NCBI RefSeq assembly: GCF_000718985.1
Contig: NZ_JODL01000018.1
Span: forward strand, 1-64,000
Origin: Streptomyces megasporus
GTDB lineage: Bacteria > Actinomycetota > Actinomycetes > Streptomycetales > Streptomycetaceae
Direction: 5' to 3'
DNA length: 64,000 nucleotides
This document shows, piece by piece, positions 11,051-19,791 of the stretch. Made by a program: the position numbers and the translations under genes. The notes under the pieces were generated by a model that worked only from the letters and a program-made list of their open reading frames with translations, ran no database searches and was not told the origin of the DNA. Position 1 is the first letter of the stretch; each line of letters starts with the position of its first letter.

Positions 11051-12982
11051 ATGACCACCACCGCCGAGCTCGGTGTCGTCACCACCAAAGTCCCCGCCCG
11101 GCTCGACCGGCTGCCGTGGTCCCGATTCCATTGGCGGATCGTCATCGGTCTTGGAACCGTCTGGATTCTGGACGGACTCGAAGTGACGATCGTCGGGGCG
11201 GTCGCCGCCCGGATGACCGAGCCGGGCAGTGGCATCAACCTGACCAGTGCCGACATCGGGACTGCCGCCGCCATCTACGTGGCAGGCGCATGCGTGGGCG
11301 CTCTCCTGTTCGGGAGGCTCACCGACCGCTACGGGCGCAAGAAGCTGTTCATGCTTACGCTCGGCATCTACATCCTCGCCACCGTCGCGACCGCATTCGC
11401 GCACGACGCCTGGTTCCTCTACCTCGCCCGCTTCGTCACCGGTATGGGCATCGGCGGAGAGTACGCCGCGATCAACTCGGCCATCGACGAGCTGATTCCG
11501 GCCCGCAACCGCGGGCAGGTGGATCTGGCCATCAACGGCAGCTACTGGATCGGTGCGGCGCTCGGCAGCCTGGTCGCCGTGCTACTTCTCAACGAGAATC
11601 TGCTGGCCGACAACCTCGGCTGGCGGTTGGCCTTCGGCCTGGGCGGCCTCCTGGGCCTGGGCATCATGCTGGTACGCCAACATGTGCCGGAGAGCCCACG
11701 CTGGCTGTTCATCCACGGGAAGGAAGCCGAGGCGGAACGCATCGTCGACCGGATCGAGGCCGAGGTGCGCCAAGAGACCCAGCGCGAGCTGCCGGAACCG
11801 GGCGAGGCGGTGACCGTACGGCAGCGCGACGTCATCCCGTTCAGGGAGATCGCCGGCGTGGCGGTCCGGCGGTACCCGCGTCGCGCCGTTCTCGGTCTGG
11901 CGCTCTTCGTCGGACAGGCGTTCCTGTACAACGCGATCGTCTTCGACCTGGGCACGATTCTGAACGGCTTCTTCGACATCGGATCGGGCTCGGTCCCCTA
12001 CTTCCTGGCCCTCTTCGCCATCGCCAACTTCCTCGGGCCACTCCTCCTCGGCCGGCTGTTCGACACCGTGGGCAGAAAGCCGATGATCGCGGGCACCTAC
12101 TTCGGCTCGGCCGTCGTGGCAGCCGTCCTCGCCGTCTTGCTGGTCAACGGCTCCCTGACGGCATGGGGGTTCTTCCTGCTGGTCTCGCTGACCTTCTTCG
12201 TGGCCTCCGCGGGAGCGAGCTCCGCCTACCTGACGGTGAGCGAGGTCTTCCCCATGGAGACCCGGGCCCTGTCCATCTCGCTGTTCTTCGCGATCGGCAC
12301 GGCCGTGGGCGGAATCACCGGCCCGCTGCTGTTCGGCCATCTGATTCACAGTGGCGACGCGGACCTGGTGGCCATCGGATTCCTGGTCGGAGCGGCAGCC
12401 ATGGCGCTGGGCGGGCTGGCCGAGGTCTTCTTCGGTGTCCGGGCCGAACAACAGTCTCTGGAGAACATCGCCCGGCCGCTCACCGCTGAGGAAGCCGAGG
12501 CCGCCTGGCGCAACGAGCCCGCGCCGCAGGACGCCCGGGACCGCAGCCGGCCCGAGCGCGATCGGCGGGCCGCCGACGAACGGGAACAGCGGATCGCCGA
12601 CCGCACCGCCCGCCGCCGGGAGCGGGAGCGCACGGGAGCCCGCCGCTACCGTCCGGGCACCGGATCGGGCAGCAGGATGTATTCGCCGGGGATGGCCGGC
12701 ACCGCGGGAACGGCAAGCCGTACGTCCGCCGTGGCCGAACAACACCTCGACGACGAGGTCGAACAGATTACCCAGGCGCTCCAGGAATCCGGTCCGACGA
12801 GCCGCGACCAACTCGAACAGGCCGTGGGCGGCCGTTCCTGGGGCCCCGGACGATTCCGCCGTGCACTGCGTGAGTCCGAGCGGGAGGCCAGGATCAAGGG
12901 CGTCGGTGAGGGCAGCTATGCGCCGACAGACGGACGCGACCGGTCCGGCAGCGCGCCGGACGACCCCCATGACCAACGGTAA
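11051..12982 (+). CDS. MFS metabolite:H+ symporter with long hydrophilic C-terminal extension
   Basis: 643 residues. About 12 transmembrane helices fill residues 25-465, with family motifs GRLTDRYGRKK after TM2 and a second GRLFDTVGRKP after TM8, plus DGLEVTIVG in TM1. This is the sugar/aromatic-acid symporter branch of the major facilitator superfamily. Residues ~480-643 form a charged tail (about 490-545, Arg/Glu-rich) and then a compact segment (DDEVEQITQALQESGPTSRD, then WGPGRFRRAL) that looks like a small winged-helix-type domain. GAGGAGG precedes the ATG. The substrate is unknown. The downstream DUF2267 genes are probably co-transcribed. Confidence 0.85.
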   Translation: MTTTAELGVVTTKVPARLDRLPWSRFHWRIVIGLGTVWILDGLEVTIVGAVAARMTEPGSGINLTSADIGTAAAIYVAGACVGALLFGRLTDRYGRKKLFMLTLGIYILATVATAFAHDAWFLYLARFVTGMGIGGEYAAINSAIDELIPARNRGQVDLAINGSYWIGAALGSLVAVLLLNENLLADNLGWRLAFGLGGLLGLGIMLVRQHVPESPRWLFIHGKEAEAERIVDRIEAEVRQETQRELPEPGEAVTVRQRDVIPFREIAGVAVRRYPRRAVLGLALFVGQAFLYNAIVFDLGTILNGFFDIGSGSVPYFLALFAIANFLGPLLLGRLFDTVGRKPMIAGTYFGSAVVAAVLAVLLVNGSLTAWGFFLLVSLTFFVASAGASSAYLTVSEVFPMETRALSISLFFAIGTAVGGITGPLLFGHLIHSGDADLVAIGFLVGAAAMALGGLAEVFFGVRAEQQSLENIARPLTAEEAEAAWRNEPAPQDARDRSRPERDRRAADEREQRIADRTARRRERERTGARRYRPGTGSGSRMYSPGMAGTAGTASRTSAVAEQHLDDEVEQITQALQESGPTSRDQLEQAVGGRSWGPGRFRRALRESEREARIKGVGEGSYAPTDGRDRSGSAPDDPHDQR

Positions 12983-13003
12983 CCAGCACAGAAGAAGGCA
13001 GCA

Positions 13004-13396
13004 ATGAAGTATGACGAATTCCTCGCCCGGGTACGCGAGCGAGGCGAGTACAAGGATCAGGACGAAGCCGCGAACGTCACCAAGGCCGTGCTGGAAGTGC
13101 TGGCCCAGCGGATCAGCCCCGGAGAGGTCAGGGACCTGGCATCCCAGCTGCCCGGCCCGCTGGGACAATTTCTGCACCATGCCACGCCGCAGCAGGCGCA
13201 GAGCTTCGGGATCGAGGAATTCCACCGCCGGGTCGCCGAGCGCACCAACGCCCGGCCGCGTACGGCGCAGTGGGACGCCAGCGCGGTCCTGACCACCGTT
13301 GCCGACGCTGTCACCGGCGGAGAACTGAATCAGATCATCAGCCAGCTCCCCTCGAGCTACGCGGTCCTGTTCGGCAAGGCCGACCTCGCGGACTGA
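13004..13396 (+). CDS. DUF2267 protein
   Basis: 130 residues. The DUF2267 pattern is clear: MKYDEFLARVRERGEY, then VLEVLAQRISPGEVRDLASQLP and a second repeat (AVLTTVADAVTGGELNQII). All-helical, cytoplasmic, with no known activity. DUF2267 proteins often sit among actinobacterial stress genes. It follows the MFS gene by 21 bases with AGAAGG as ribosome site, and a paralogue follows 34 bases later. Confidence 0.85.
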   Translation: MKYDEFLARVRERGEYKDQDEAANVTKAVLEVLAQRISPGEVRDLASQLPGPLGQFLHHATPQQAQSFGIEEFHRRVAERTNARPRTAQWDASAVLTTVADAVTGGELNQIISQLPSSYAVLFGKADLAD

Positions 13397-13430
13397 GCCC
13401 GAGGCACCCCGGAATGAAAGGCCCACACAA

Positions 13431-13859
13431 ATGGTTGAAACAGGTTTCTCCTCGTTCGACACCATGGTGGACAAGGCCAATCGGCTCCTCAGGGAGGTCG
13501 AGGAGGCCTTCGGATGGCCCAAGGAACGGCGTAAGCAGTCCTACGCGGCGCTGCGGGCAGTGCTGCACCCGCTCCGGGACCGTCTCCCGGTCGAGACGGC
13601 CGTACAGTTCGGCGCCCAGTTGCCGACCATCGTCAGGGGCGTCTACTACGACGGTTGGAAACCGGCCGAAGCGCCGGTGAGGATGAACAATGAGGAGTTC
13701 CTGGCACGGGTCCGGAGCGAATTCCCCTACGCGGTCGAGGGTGGCACCGAGAAGCTGGTCCGCACCGTCCTGAAGACTCTGGCGCTTCATGTGAGCGCCG
13801 GCGAATGGGAGCACCTCAAATCCCGGGTGCCGAACTCGTTCGCCGCGCTCCTGCCGTGA
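13431..13859 (+). CDS. DUF2267 protein, second copy
   Basis: 142 residues with two DUF2267-like repeats: FDTMVDKANRLLREVEEAFG..VLHPLRDRLPVETAVQFGAQLP, then MNNEEFLARVRSEFPYAV..KTLALHVSAGEWEHLKSRVP. The repeat order differs from the neighbouring copy, so the two are not a recent simple duplication. GAAAGG lies nine bases before the ATG. Function unknown. It ends before a bidirectional terminator. Confidence 0.82.
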   Translation: MVETGFSSFDTMVDKANRLLREVEEAFGWPKERRKQSYAALRAVLHPLRDRLPVETAVQFGAQLPTIVRGVYYDGWKPAEAPVRMNNEEFLARVRSEFPYAVEGGTEKLVRTVLKTLALHVSAGEWEHLKSRVPNSFAALLP

Positions 13860-14014
13860 CCCGGCGAAGGAGGACCTGCTCGGTCATCCACCGTTGCGGT
13901 CGCGGGACGAGGGCCCGGCCGGGCGCAGCGTTGCGGCGGGACCGCCTCGACGGTGCTTCCGGGAGACCGGGGCAACGCCACGCCGGGAATTCACCCACGC
14001 AGCGCGTGCGGCGT

Positions 14015-14054
14015 GGAGCCGGACGGCGCCGGCGCCCCGGTGCCGTCCGGCTCC
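14015..14054. terminator. Bidirectional hairpin terminator
   Basis: A perfect 13-bp stem (14015-14027 with 14042-14054) whose loop can continue pairing to an ~18-bp stem with one G-U pair and a 4-base tip. It lies between the convergent DUF2267 gene and the phosphatase gene. Confidence 0.85.
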
Positions 14055-14059
14055 TTCCG

Positions 14060-15253
14060 TCACGGATCGGGGGGCTGCCACTCGAACAGCAGGATCGTGG
14101 CGTCGTCGCTGAGTGTGTTGTGCCGGTGGTCGAGGATGGCATGGATGAGCAGGCGCAGGACCTCCGGGGCGTTCTGCCCCGCTGCGGTCGACCGGATGAT
14201 GTAGTCGGTGAAGCGCTCCAGGCCGAACTCCTCGCCCGCCTCGTTGCGTGACTCGACGACGCCGTCCGAGTAGAGCAGTATGCGGTCACCGGGTTCGAGG
14301 CTGACCTCGTGCACCTGACGGGCGGTCCCGGCGAGACGTGCGGGCAGGCCCAACGGAGGCTCGGGCGGCCGCTCCAGTGCCTTGTGGAGCAGGCGGTGGC
14401 GACGGATGAGCAACGGAGGCGGGTGACCGCAGTTGCACCATCTCAGCACACCTGTGGGCATGTGCAGTTGGGTGAAGACACCCGTGCAGAACTGATCTGG
14501 TAGCCACTTCGCCAGCGCATCGTCCACGGTGCCCACGAGTTCGTTCAGGCCTGCCCCGCTGCGCCGGGCGTTACGGCAGCCTGCCATGGCGACAGCGGTG
14601 GACAGTCCGGACGCCAGATCGTGCCCCATGCCGTCAAGGACTGTGGTGTGCAGGATGTCCTCGGTGAACACGTGGTCGAAGGCATCGCCACCCAGTTCGT
14701 ACGCAGGCTCCAGAGTCGCCGTCGAGACAACCCGCCCGGTGCCGATCGACCGGGGAGGGAGAAAGGCACTCACCATCTCCGTGGGCAGATGCATCGGCCT
14801 GGTACGCATGCGCTGCGCGATGGTGTCGCTGTAGGTGCGCTTGGAGGTGATGATCAACGCGAGGAGCAACGCCGTCGTCCGGCAGCGCCGCAGTCTGAGC
14901 CCGTCCAGGGTGTCCGTGGTCAGTTCCAGAACGCCCAGCCGTTCCGCTCCGTCGGCGAGGGGCAGCCATACGTTCAGCTCTCCGGACGGGGTTTCCTCCA
15001 CCCGGAGAGAGTTGGTGCGGTAGGTCCATCCTGCCAGCGACGTGTCGAGGTCCAGATCCGGCCCGCCCTCGACGAACGGCACCAGCAGTCTCTGCTGGAT
15101 GTCGACCAGGTAGATCGCTGCTGTCCCCAGGCCCATGGCCTCGGCATACCGGTTCACGACGACGGGCAGTTCCGCGGGTGATGCCAGCTGGGCCGCCCTG
15201 ACGAATTCCTCCAGCAGCAGCTCCCCCGACCCGACGGACGCGTTCCTGTCCAT
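14060..15253 (-). CDS. SpoIIE-family PP2C serine/threonine phosphatase with N-terminal sensor domain
   Basis: About 397 residues. The N-terminal ~150 residues form a GAF-like domain (VNRYAEAMGLGTAAIYLVD, then NVWLPLADGAERLGVLEL). The C-terminus is the SpoIIE/RsbU phosphatase: GGDAFDHVF (metal site), LDGMGHDLASGLSTAVAM, NCGHPPPLLI, LLYSDGVVESRN and LSDDATILL. Such enzymes dephosphorylate anti-anti-sigma factors. The start at 15253 (MDRNASVG) is favoured; a start at 15289 adds 12 residues. No anti-sigma partner is adjacent. A 20-bp hairpin lies 70-110 bases upstream. Confidence 0.88.
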   Translation of the reverse strand: MDRNASVGSGELLLEEFVRAAQLASPAELPVVVNRYAEAMGLGTAAIYLVDIQQRLLVPFVEGGPDLDLDTSLAGWTYRTNSLRVEETPSGELNVWLPLADGAERLGVLELTTDTLDGLRLRRCRTTALLLALIITSKRTYSDTIAQRMRTRPMHLPTEMVSAFLPPRSIGTGRVVSTATLEPAYELGGDAFDHVFTEDILHTTVLDGMGHDLASGLSTAVAMAGCRNARRSGAGLNELVGTVDDALAKWLPDQFCTGVFTQLHMPTGVLRWCNCGHPPPLLIRRHRLLHKALERPPEPPLGLPARLAGTARQVHEVSLEPGDRILLYSDGVVESRNEAGEEFGLERFTDYIIRSTAAGQNAPEVLRLLIHAILDHRHNTLSDDATILLFEWQPPDP

Positions 15254-15321
15254 GCGTTCGATGATCCCCGCGACGACGAGCCGCCACAAACCGAGCGCTC
15301 CGATCCCTGAGACGTCGGGTC

Positions 15322-15364
15322 GGCCTCACCCATCCGGGAGGTGTCCTCCCGGATGGGTGAGGCC
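15322..15364. terminator. 20-bp perfect hairpin, probable terminator
   Basis: Arms 15322-15341 and 15345-15364 are perfectly complementary with a 3-base loop (TGT). It is 69 bases upstream of the minus-strand phosphatase start and 262 bases downstream of the DUF1931 stop, so it most likely ends DUF1931 transcription; it could also act in the phosphatase leader. Confidence 0.75.
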
Positions 15365-15626
15365 TCGGGAACGGCCCGCGACACCATTCACCCGGAGGAT
15401 CGTGCGGAGCCACGCACACCGCACACCGGTCCGCCGCGACAAGCCGACGGGGCCCGCCGCGGTCCCGGCCGAGCGCACCTGCCGACTGCGTGCACCGTCC
15501 GTCCCGAGTCACCCGGCGCGGCCTCGGGCGCCGTGCTTCACCGCCGGACGCGTCATGACGTGGACGTGACGCTGCGGCGCGGGTCCCGGACCGCCTGGCG
15601 CTGCCGGCGGACGTCGCAACCGCCCC

Positions 15627-16076
15627 TCACAGAAGCAGGTCGAAGACGGCTCGGGCTTCGTCCCAGTGCTGGGTCTGGGGGTTCTTCAGGTCGGGGTGGA
15701 GGATCTTGAAGCTCTGGGCAAGGGCGAGGCTGAGTCCGCCGATGATGTCCGGATAGGCCGCCTCGGTGTCCTGGTCGGGCGTGCGGTCGAGAGCGGGGTG
15801 GGTGGCAAGCTGTTCGAGGATCGGCTTGAGTTCTACGTCCTCGTCGATCGTCCGGAAGCGATGAATGCTCTCCTGCAGGCCCTTGGTGATCGGCAGGTCG
15901 CTGGTCCGGATGATGTCGCGTCCGTTGGCCTTGGCTGTGGCCTGGGCGACGGTCAGCAGATCGTAGAGCTTGGCGTCGACGAAGTCGCTGTAACGCTTGA
16001 GATCGTTCTTGTCGACGTTCAGCCCCGCGGCCGCACGGAAGAACCTCTCGAACCTGGCGACGGACATCACGGTCAT
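15627..16076 (-). CDS. DUF1931 histone-fold protein
   Basis: 149 residues. The sequence RFERFFRAAAGLNVDKNDLKRYSDFV, in pieces here RFERFFRAAAGLNVDKND and KRYSDFVDAKLYDLL, and later DIIRTSDLPITKGLQESI, is typical of DUF1931, a family whose solved members have tandem histone folds. DNA binding is plausible but unproven. GGAGG sits eight bases before the ATG at 16076, deciding this start over longer readings. In actinobacteria such genes often accompany hypoxia/stress genes, as here. Confidence 0.85.
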   Translation of the reverse strand: MTVMSVARFERFFRAAAGLNVDKNDLKRYSDFVDAKLYDLLTVAQATAKANGRDIIRTSDLPITKGLQESIHRFRTIDEDVELKPILEQLATHPALDRTPDQDTEAAYPDIIGGLSLALAQSFKILHPDLKNPQTQHWDEARAVFDLLL

Positions 16077-16528
16077 GATGGCAACCTCCGGCTGCGGGCG
16101 CCGGGGCGGCTCCCAGCCCCCTGTCTTTCGGCCAGCGTGACCGATGGGGCGCGGGAACACATGCGCATGCCGGGCCCAACCGATCCACCCCGTATTGTCC
16201 CGCCAGGCCCAGGAGGCCGACTGCCCGGGGAGCCGAGCGGGCGGTGGACACCGCGTCGCGGAGCGGCCCGCGTCACGGGGTGCCTCCCCTGAGGCGCTGC
16301 CGGCAAGGACGGACGGGGCGGTGGCGACCTGCCGGGAAACACCAGGGGAGGCCGTCGACGGCAGCCGGGGCCGGTGGTCGCGGACCATCCCGCCGGACAG
16401 CCGCAACCGCGTGCCGGCCCGGCAACCCGGCGGCAGGGATCCGACGCGTCACGTGGCGACGACGCCGGTCCAGGGGCATCCTGTGGGCACCTTACGGTCG
16501 TGGGGCAGCCGACGAGAGAGGACCAGCC
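16077..16528. other. Divergent intergenic region, no gene seen
   Basis: 452 bases separate the DUF1931 gene (minus) and the decayed phosphatase gene (plus). It must hold both promoters. A 10-bp self-complementary word, CATGCGCATG, occurs at 16160-16169. I see no convincing -10/-35 pair and no supported small ORF. Confidence 0.5.
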
Positions 16529-17811
16529 ATGCCGAAGCCGTCGCAGGGCGATACGGTCGTGGCTCTCCTGGCGGATCCGGACGCGCCGACGGAGATCGCT
16601 CAGCGCTTGGCCCGGAAACTTCCTGACCGGCTCGCCAGAAAGGCGGGCAAGGGACGACGGTTCGACGTCAGGGTGGTCAGCGGCCCGTCACCGCGGGGAC
16701 CGAGGACCCGCCCACCGTGATGCGCCGGATCATGGAACGCGCAGAGGTGGAGGACTGGGACGTCGTCGTGGCCCTCACCGACCTTCCGCTGCACTCGCAC
16801 GGACGCAAACTCGTGGTGGATCTGAACTACGAACACGGCCTGGCGTTGCTGTCCCTTCCCTCGCTGGGGGGCTGGCGGCTGCAGACGAGGGCGCAGAGGG
16901 CCGTGGAGGAAGCAGTGCTCGACCTGGCGGGCCCGCGGGCCGCCGGGGCCGAGGGAGAACCGCGAGGCGCACCGCCGCAGCAGCCCTTCGTCGATCCTCT
17001 CGCGCCGGTCCGTCCAGACCCGGTCGACGAGGACGAGACCGCCGATCTTCGGTACACCACCGGCGGGCCCCGCGGCTACCTGAGGGTGCTCGGCGGCATG
17101 GTCCGGGCCAACCGGCCGTGGCGGCTGGTGCCGGGCCTGTCGAAAGCCCTGGCGGCCGCACTCGCCACGGGAGCGATCGCCACCGTGAACGCCACCGTCT
17201 GGAGCCTGGCCGCGTCCCTGAGTACCACGCGTCTCGTGATCGCCATGGTCGGATCCGTCGCACTCATGATCGGCTGGCTGATCGTGGACGCGCACCTGTG
17301 GCATCGGACAGCGGAGATCTCCCCGGAGGCGAGGAGGAGGGCGGCTCTGTACAACGCCTCGACGGTCGTGACCGTGGGGATCGGGGTGCTCGTCTGCTAC
17401 GTCGGATTGCTGGTCATCAACTTGGTGTGGGCGCTTTTCATCCTCAACGACCAGGTGTTCGCCTTCATGACGCGAATCCCGTTGCACGCCACGGAGTACC
17501 TGACGCTCGCCTGGTTCGTCGCTTCGGTCGCCAGTGGTGCGGCGGCCTGCCTGGTCGGGGCACTTCTGGCCCTTCGCGAAGGCCATGTTCTCTTCACCCG
17601 TTCGGATCTCATTTCGCTCGCGACCATCGCCATCCTGACCGTCGTCGCGGCGTTCCTCAACCGGATGTTCGCACGCGAGCGGGAACAGCTGAGAACGTCC
17701 CGCGAGGTGGCGGAGGCCGTCCAGCGCGCGGTGCTGCCGACCGTGCCCGACCGTGTCCGGGGGCTGGGCCGTCGCCACCCGGTACCAGGGCTGCCCAGGA
17801 AGAGGCCCTGA
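16529..17811 (+). pseudogene. Membrane-anchored SpoIIE-type phosphatase gene, frameshifted and 3'-truncated
   Basis: From the ATG at 16529 (AGAGAGGACC upstream) the frame reads QGDTVVALLADPDAPTEIA then RRFDVRVVSGP, and closes at 16720. The continuation is in another frame (TAGTEDPPTVMRRIMERAE, then VVVALTDLPLHSHGRKL) as if one base were missing near 16688. Four to five hydrophobic helices follow (residues about 150-330), and then REVAEAVQRAVLPTVPDRVRG, the linker into a SpoIIE domain that is present and intact in the gene at 21931. Here the next conserved pieces, VATRYQG and AAQEEALIGGG, sit in two further frames and the catalytic domain is then missing. It is non-functional as read. Confidence 0.75.
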
Positions 17812-17854
17812 TCGGCGGCGGCCGTGGTGCCCTCCGGGGGCCCGTCCGAGGAGG

Positions 17855-17948
17855 GATCGGCGTGCCCCGCTCCACGGTGTACGGGCACCTCGACAAGGCC
17901 AAGACCGTTCCGCGTCAGCCGAAGAAGACCACGGTCACGAAGCCCTGA
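17855..17948 (+). pseudogene. Possible C-terminal tail of a recombinase/resolvase
   Basis: The frame ending at 17948 reads GVPRSTVYGHLDKAKTVPRQ and then KKTTVTKP. This resembles the C-terminal helix-turn-helix of serine resolvases/invertases (a 'GVSRxTxYxHL' recognition helix followed by a basic tail). No catalytic domain precedes it; it directly abuts the broken phosphatase gene. It is therefore at most a relic marking a recombination junction. The match is short and made from memory, so confidence is modest. Confidence 0.4.
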
Positions 17949-18078
17949 AATCTACTGGCGGGTTACTTGTTCCCTGGTGTCCGGGCTAGGGCTCCGGGGC
18001 CGTGTGGGAGGGGCGGCCCGCTTCGCCACCGACGCACACCAGAGGCCGGGGTTCAATGCGGGGATGCCCACCTCGCTG

Positions 18079-19206
18079 TCAGGACGGTCTCTGAACGAAC
18101 TTCCACACCTTGAGAACATGCTCCCGCTCCCAGTAGTCGTCGGGCAGGAGCTTGGTCGCCAGCGCCGGGCTGGGCTCCCGGCGCAGGGCGATGATGCCGC
18201 CGTCCTCGGTGGTGGTGGCCATCTGGAAGAGGCGGGTGCACAGGCTGCTGAGCGCGCCGAAGAAGGCGAAGCCCTGCCGGGCGTGGTGCGCGGCGGTTTC
18301 TTCGCCGACATCGGGGGCGAAGTCGTAGTCGAACCTGACCATGCGCCCGGCGCTGTCGGTCTGTGTCCTTTGCCTGGGCATCCAGCCGCTGTGCAGCGCA
18401 AGGAACCAGGCCAGGTGCCATTCGAGGGGGTCGGTGATGACCTCGCCATCACTGCTCCACTCCACGCCGGAGACGGCGACCTGCCGCTCACCATCCTCCG
18501 CTTCCGGGCCGGTGGACGGCCGCTCCTGCTCGGGGTCGAAGAGAACGGAGAGCGTCAACGGCGGTTTCCCTGCCAGTTGGGCGTCGCCCAGGAGCGCCAT
18601 CTCGTTGCCTTTGAGGGCGGAGAAGATGCTCAACTGCCGGTACCGCCCGGCCTCCTCGAAACGGGAGGGGTCGACCAGGGTCCACAGGTTCGGCCCGGCC
18701 CAGTGGTGGGCGTACAGCAGGCGACCGCCGGTCGCGCGGGCGTAGGCCTGGGCGGCGGCCATGTCCTCAGCCCGCACTCTGGTCCTTCCTTCCGCACCGG
18801 GCTTGACGGACTTGACCTCGACCAAGAGCACGGTGTTGTCGCGCAGCACGATCCTGAAGTCGGGCGGCAGGAGGCTGCCGTCGGTGTCGTCGAAGTAGTA
18901 CTGCCCGGCGTCCTCGGTTTTGATCAATCGGATGGCGCCCAGAGTCACGGCCACTGCTTCGAAGGCGTACTGCGTCCAGTGCCCCTGCAGCCGGGAGGGG
19001 TTGTCCAGCGACCGCTGCAGCGCGGCGCTGAAGGCGTCGGCGGTCTCCGGGTGCCGGTCCCGCAGGAGCGATGGGGTGTGGTCGTCCGGTGGTTCGGGCA
19101 GCGCCAGTTCGATCAAGGGCAGGACCTCGATGCCCAACTCACCCTTCCGTCCCCGCCTCAGCGCCACGGCACGGCCCCCTCTCCCTGGTGTGTCCAGCTC
19201 CCGCAT
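18079..19206 (-). CDS. PD-(D/E)XK nuclease-like protein, orphan
   Basis: 375 residues. The segment PPDFRIVLRDNTVLLVEVKS carries D116 and E130-V-K132 in the spacing of the PD-(D/E)XK nuclease core, preceded by a helix with Glu (HWTQYAFEAVAVTLGAIRLI) and followed by AAQAYARATGGRLLYAHHWA, as expected for the core helix and last strand. No methyltransferase, helicase or specificity subunit is adjacent. The C-terminal ~180 residues (WEREHVLKVWKF near the end) are unassigned. It could be a defence nuclease, a repair enzyme or a mobile-element protein. The ATG at 19206 has GGGAG very close; an alternative start is possible. Confidence 0.65.
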   Translation of the reverse strand: MRELDTPGRGGRAVALRRGRKGELGIEVLPLIELALPEPPDDHTPSLLRDRHPETADAFSAALQRSLDNPSRLQGHWTQYAFEAVAVTLGAIRLIKTEDAGQYYFDDTDGSLLPPDFRIVLRDNTVLLVEVKSVKPGAEGRTRVRAEDMAAAQAYARATGGRLLYAHHWAGPNLWTLVDPSRFEEAGRYRQLSIFSALKGNEMALLGDAQLAGKPPLTLSVLFDPEQERPSTGPEAEDGERQVAVSGVEWSSDGEVITDPLEWHLAWFLALHSGWMPRQRTQTDSAGRMVRFDYDFAPDVGEETAAHHARQGFAFFGALSSLCTRLFQMATTTEDGGIIALRREPSPALATKLLPDDYWEREHVLKVWKFVQRPS

Positions 19207-19791
19207 GCTCCCACCGCCGCGGCAGAGGGGTCATGTGTTTTCGGGCGGGTCGGAAGAGCGCTGTTCGCGGTCCCGCAGGACGGAGGCGATTCGTGCGTCA
19301 AGGCTGTGGGAGCCGTGAGCACGTCAGATTCCCTGATCAAAACCCGCAGCGGTCGATCTCCGGAAGGCCGGCCAGGCCGGTGTCGAGCATGATGCGCTCG
19401 ACGGCGGAACGCATGGGGCGGGCTGATGGTGTCCTCTCCGGTGTGGCGGGGCGGGCCGGTCCCGGCAAGGGGCGGAGTGGTGGTGGGCGCCCGATGGTGG
19501 TCGCGGCCGGCGATCGGCCCGTGCCGCCTCCGGCCTGTGCCACAGTGGCCGGGGACCGGCGGGCAAGGCACGAGAGGCGGGCATCGTGCGGCGTGACCGA
19601 GAGCCTCCGGTGCTGCGGGAGAAGAGCCGTGCCCCGGGGGCACCGCGGCTGTCGCCGAACATGGAAGGGGCGGCGCCGCTCCGGACCACCCGCCGCACCA
19701 TATGCCCAAGATTTTGTGGTGGCCGATTGGGGGTGCGGGTGATGGGAACTCCGCATTCACGCGAGAGCGCGGGCCCGAGGAGCGGTGAGAG
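19207..19791. other. 585-base region without a supported gene
   Basis: Lies between the divergent nuclease-like gene and the plus-strand phosphatase gene. Open frames exist on both strands but lack codon bias, ribosome sites or recognisable motifs. It contains an unusually A/T-rich patch for this DNA near 19,708-19,735. Confidence 0.45.

Noticed and set aside
19337..19756. 139-codon minus-strand frame ending in AVERIMLDTGLAGLPEIDR
   Set aside because: Only the last ~25 residues look protein-like; the rest is Pro/Arg-rich and there is no start signal.
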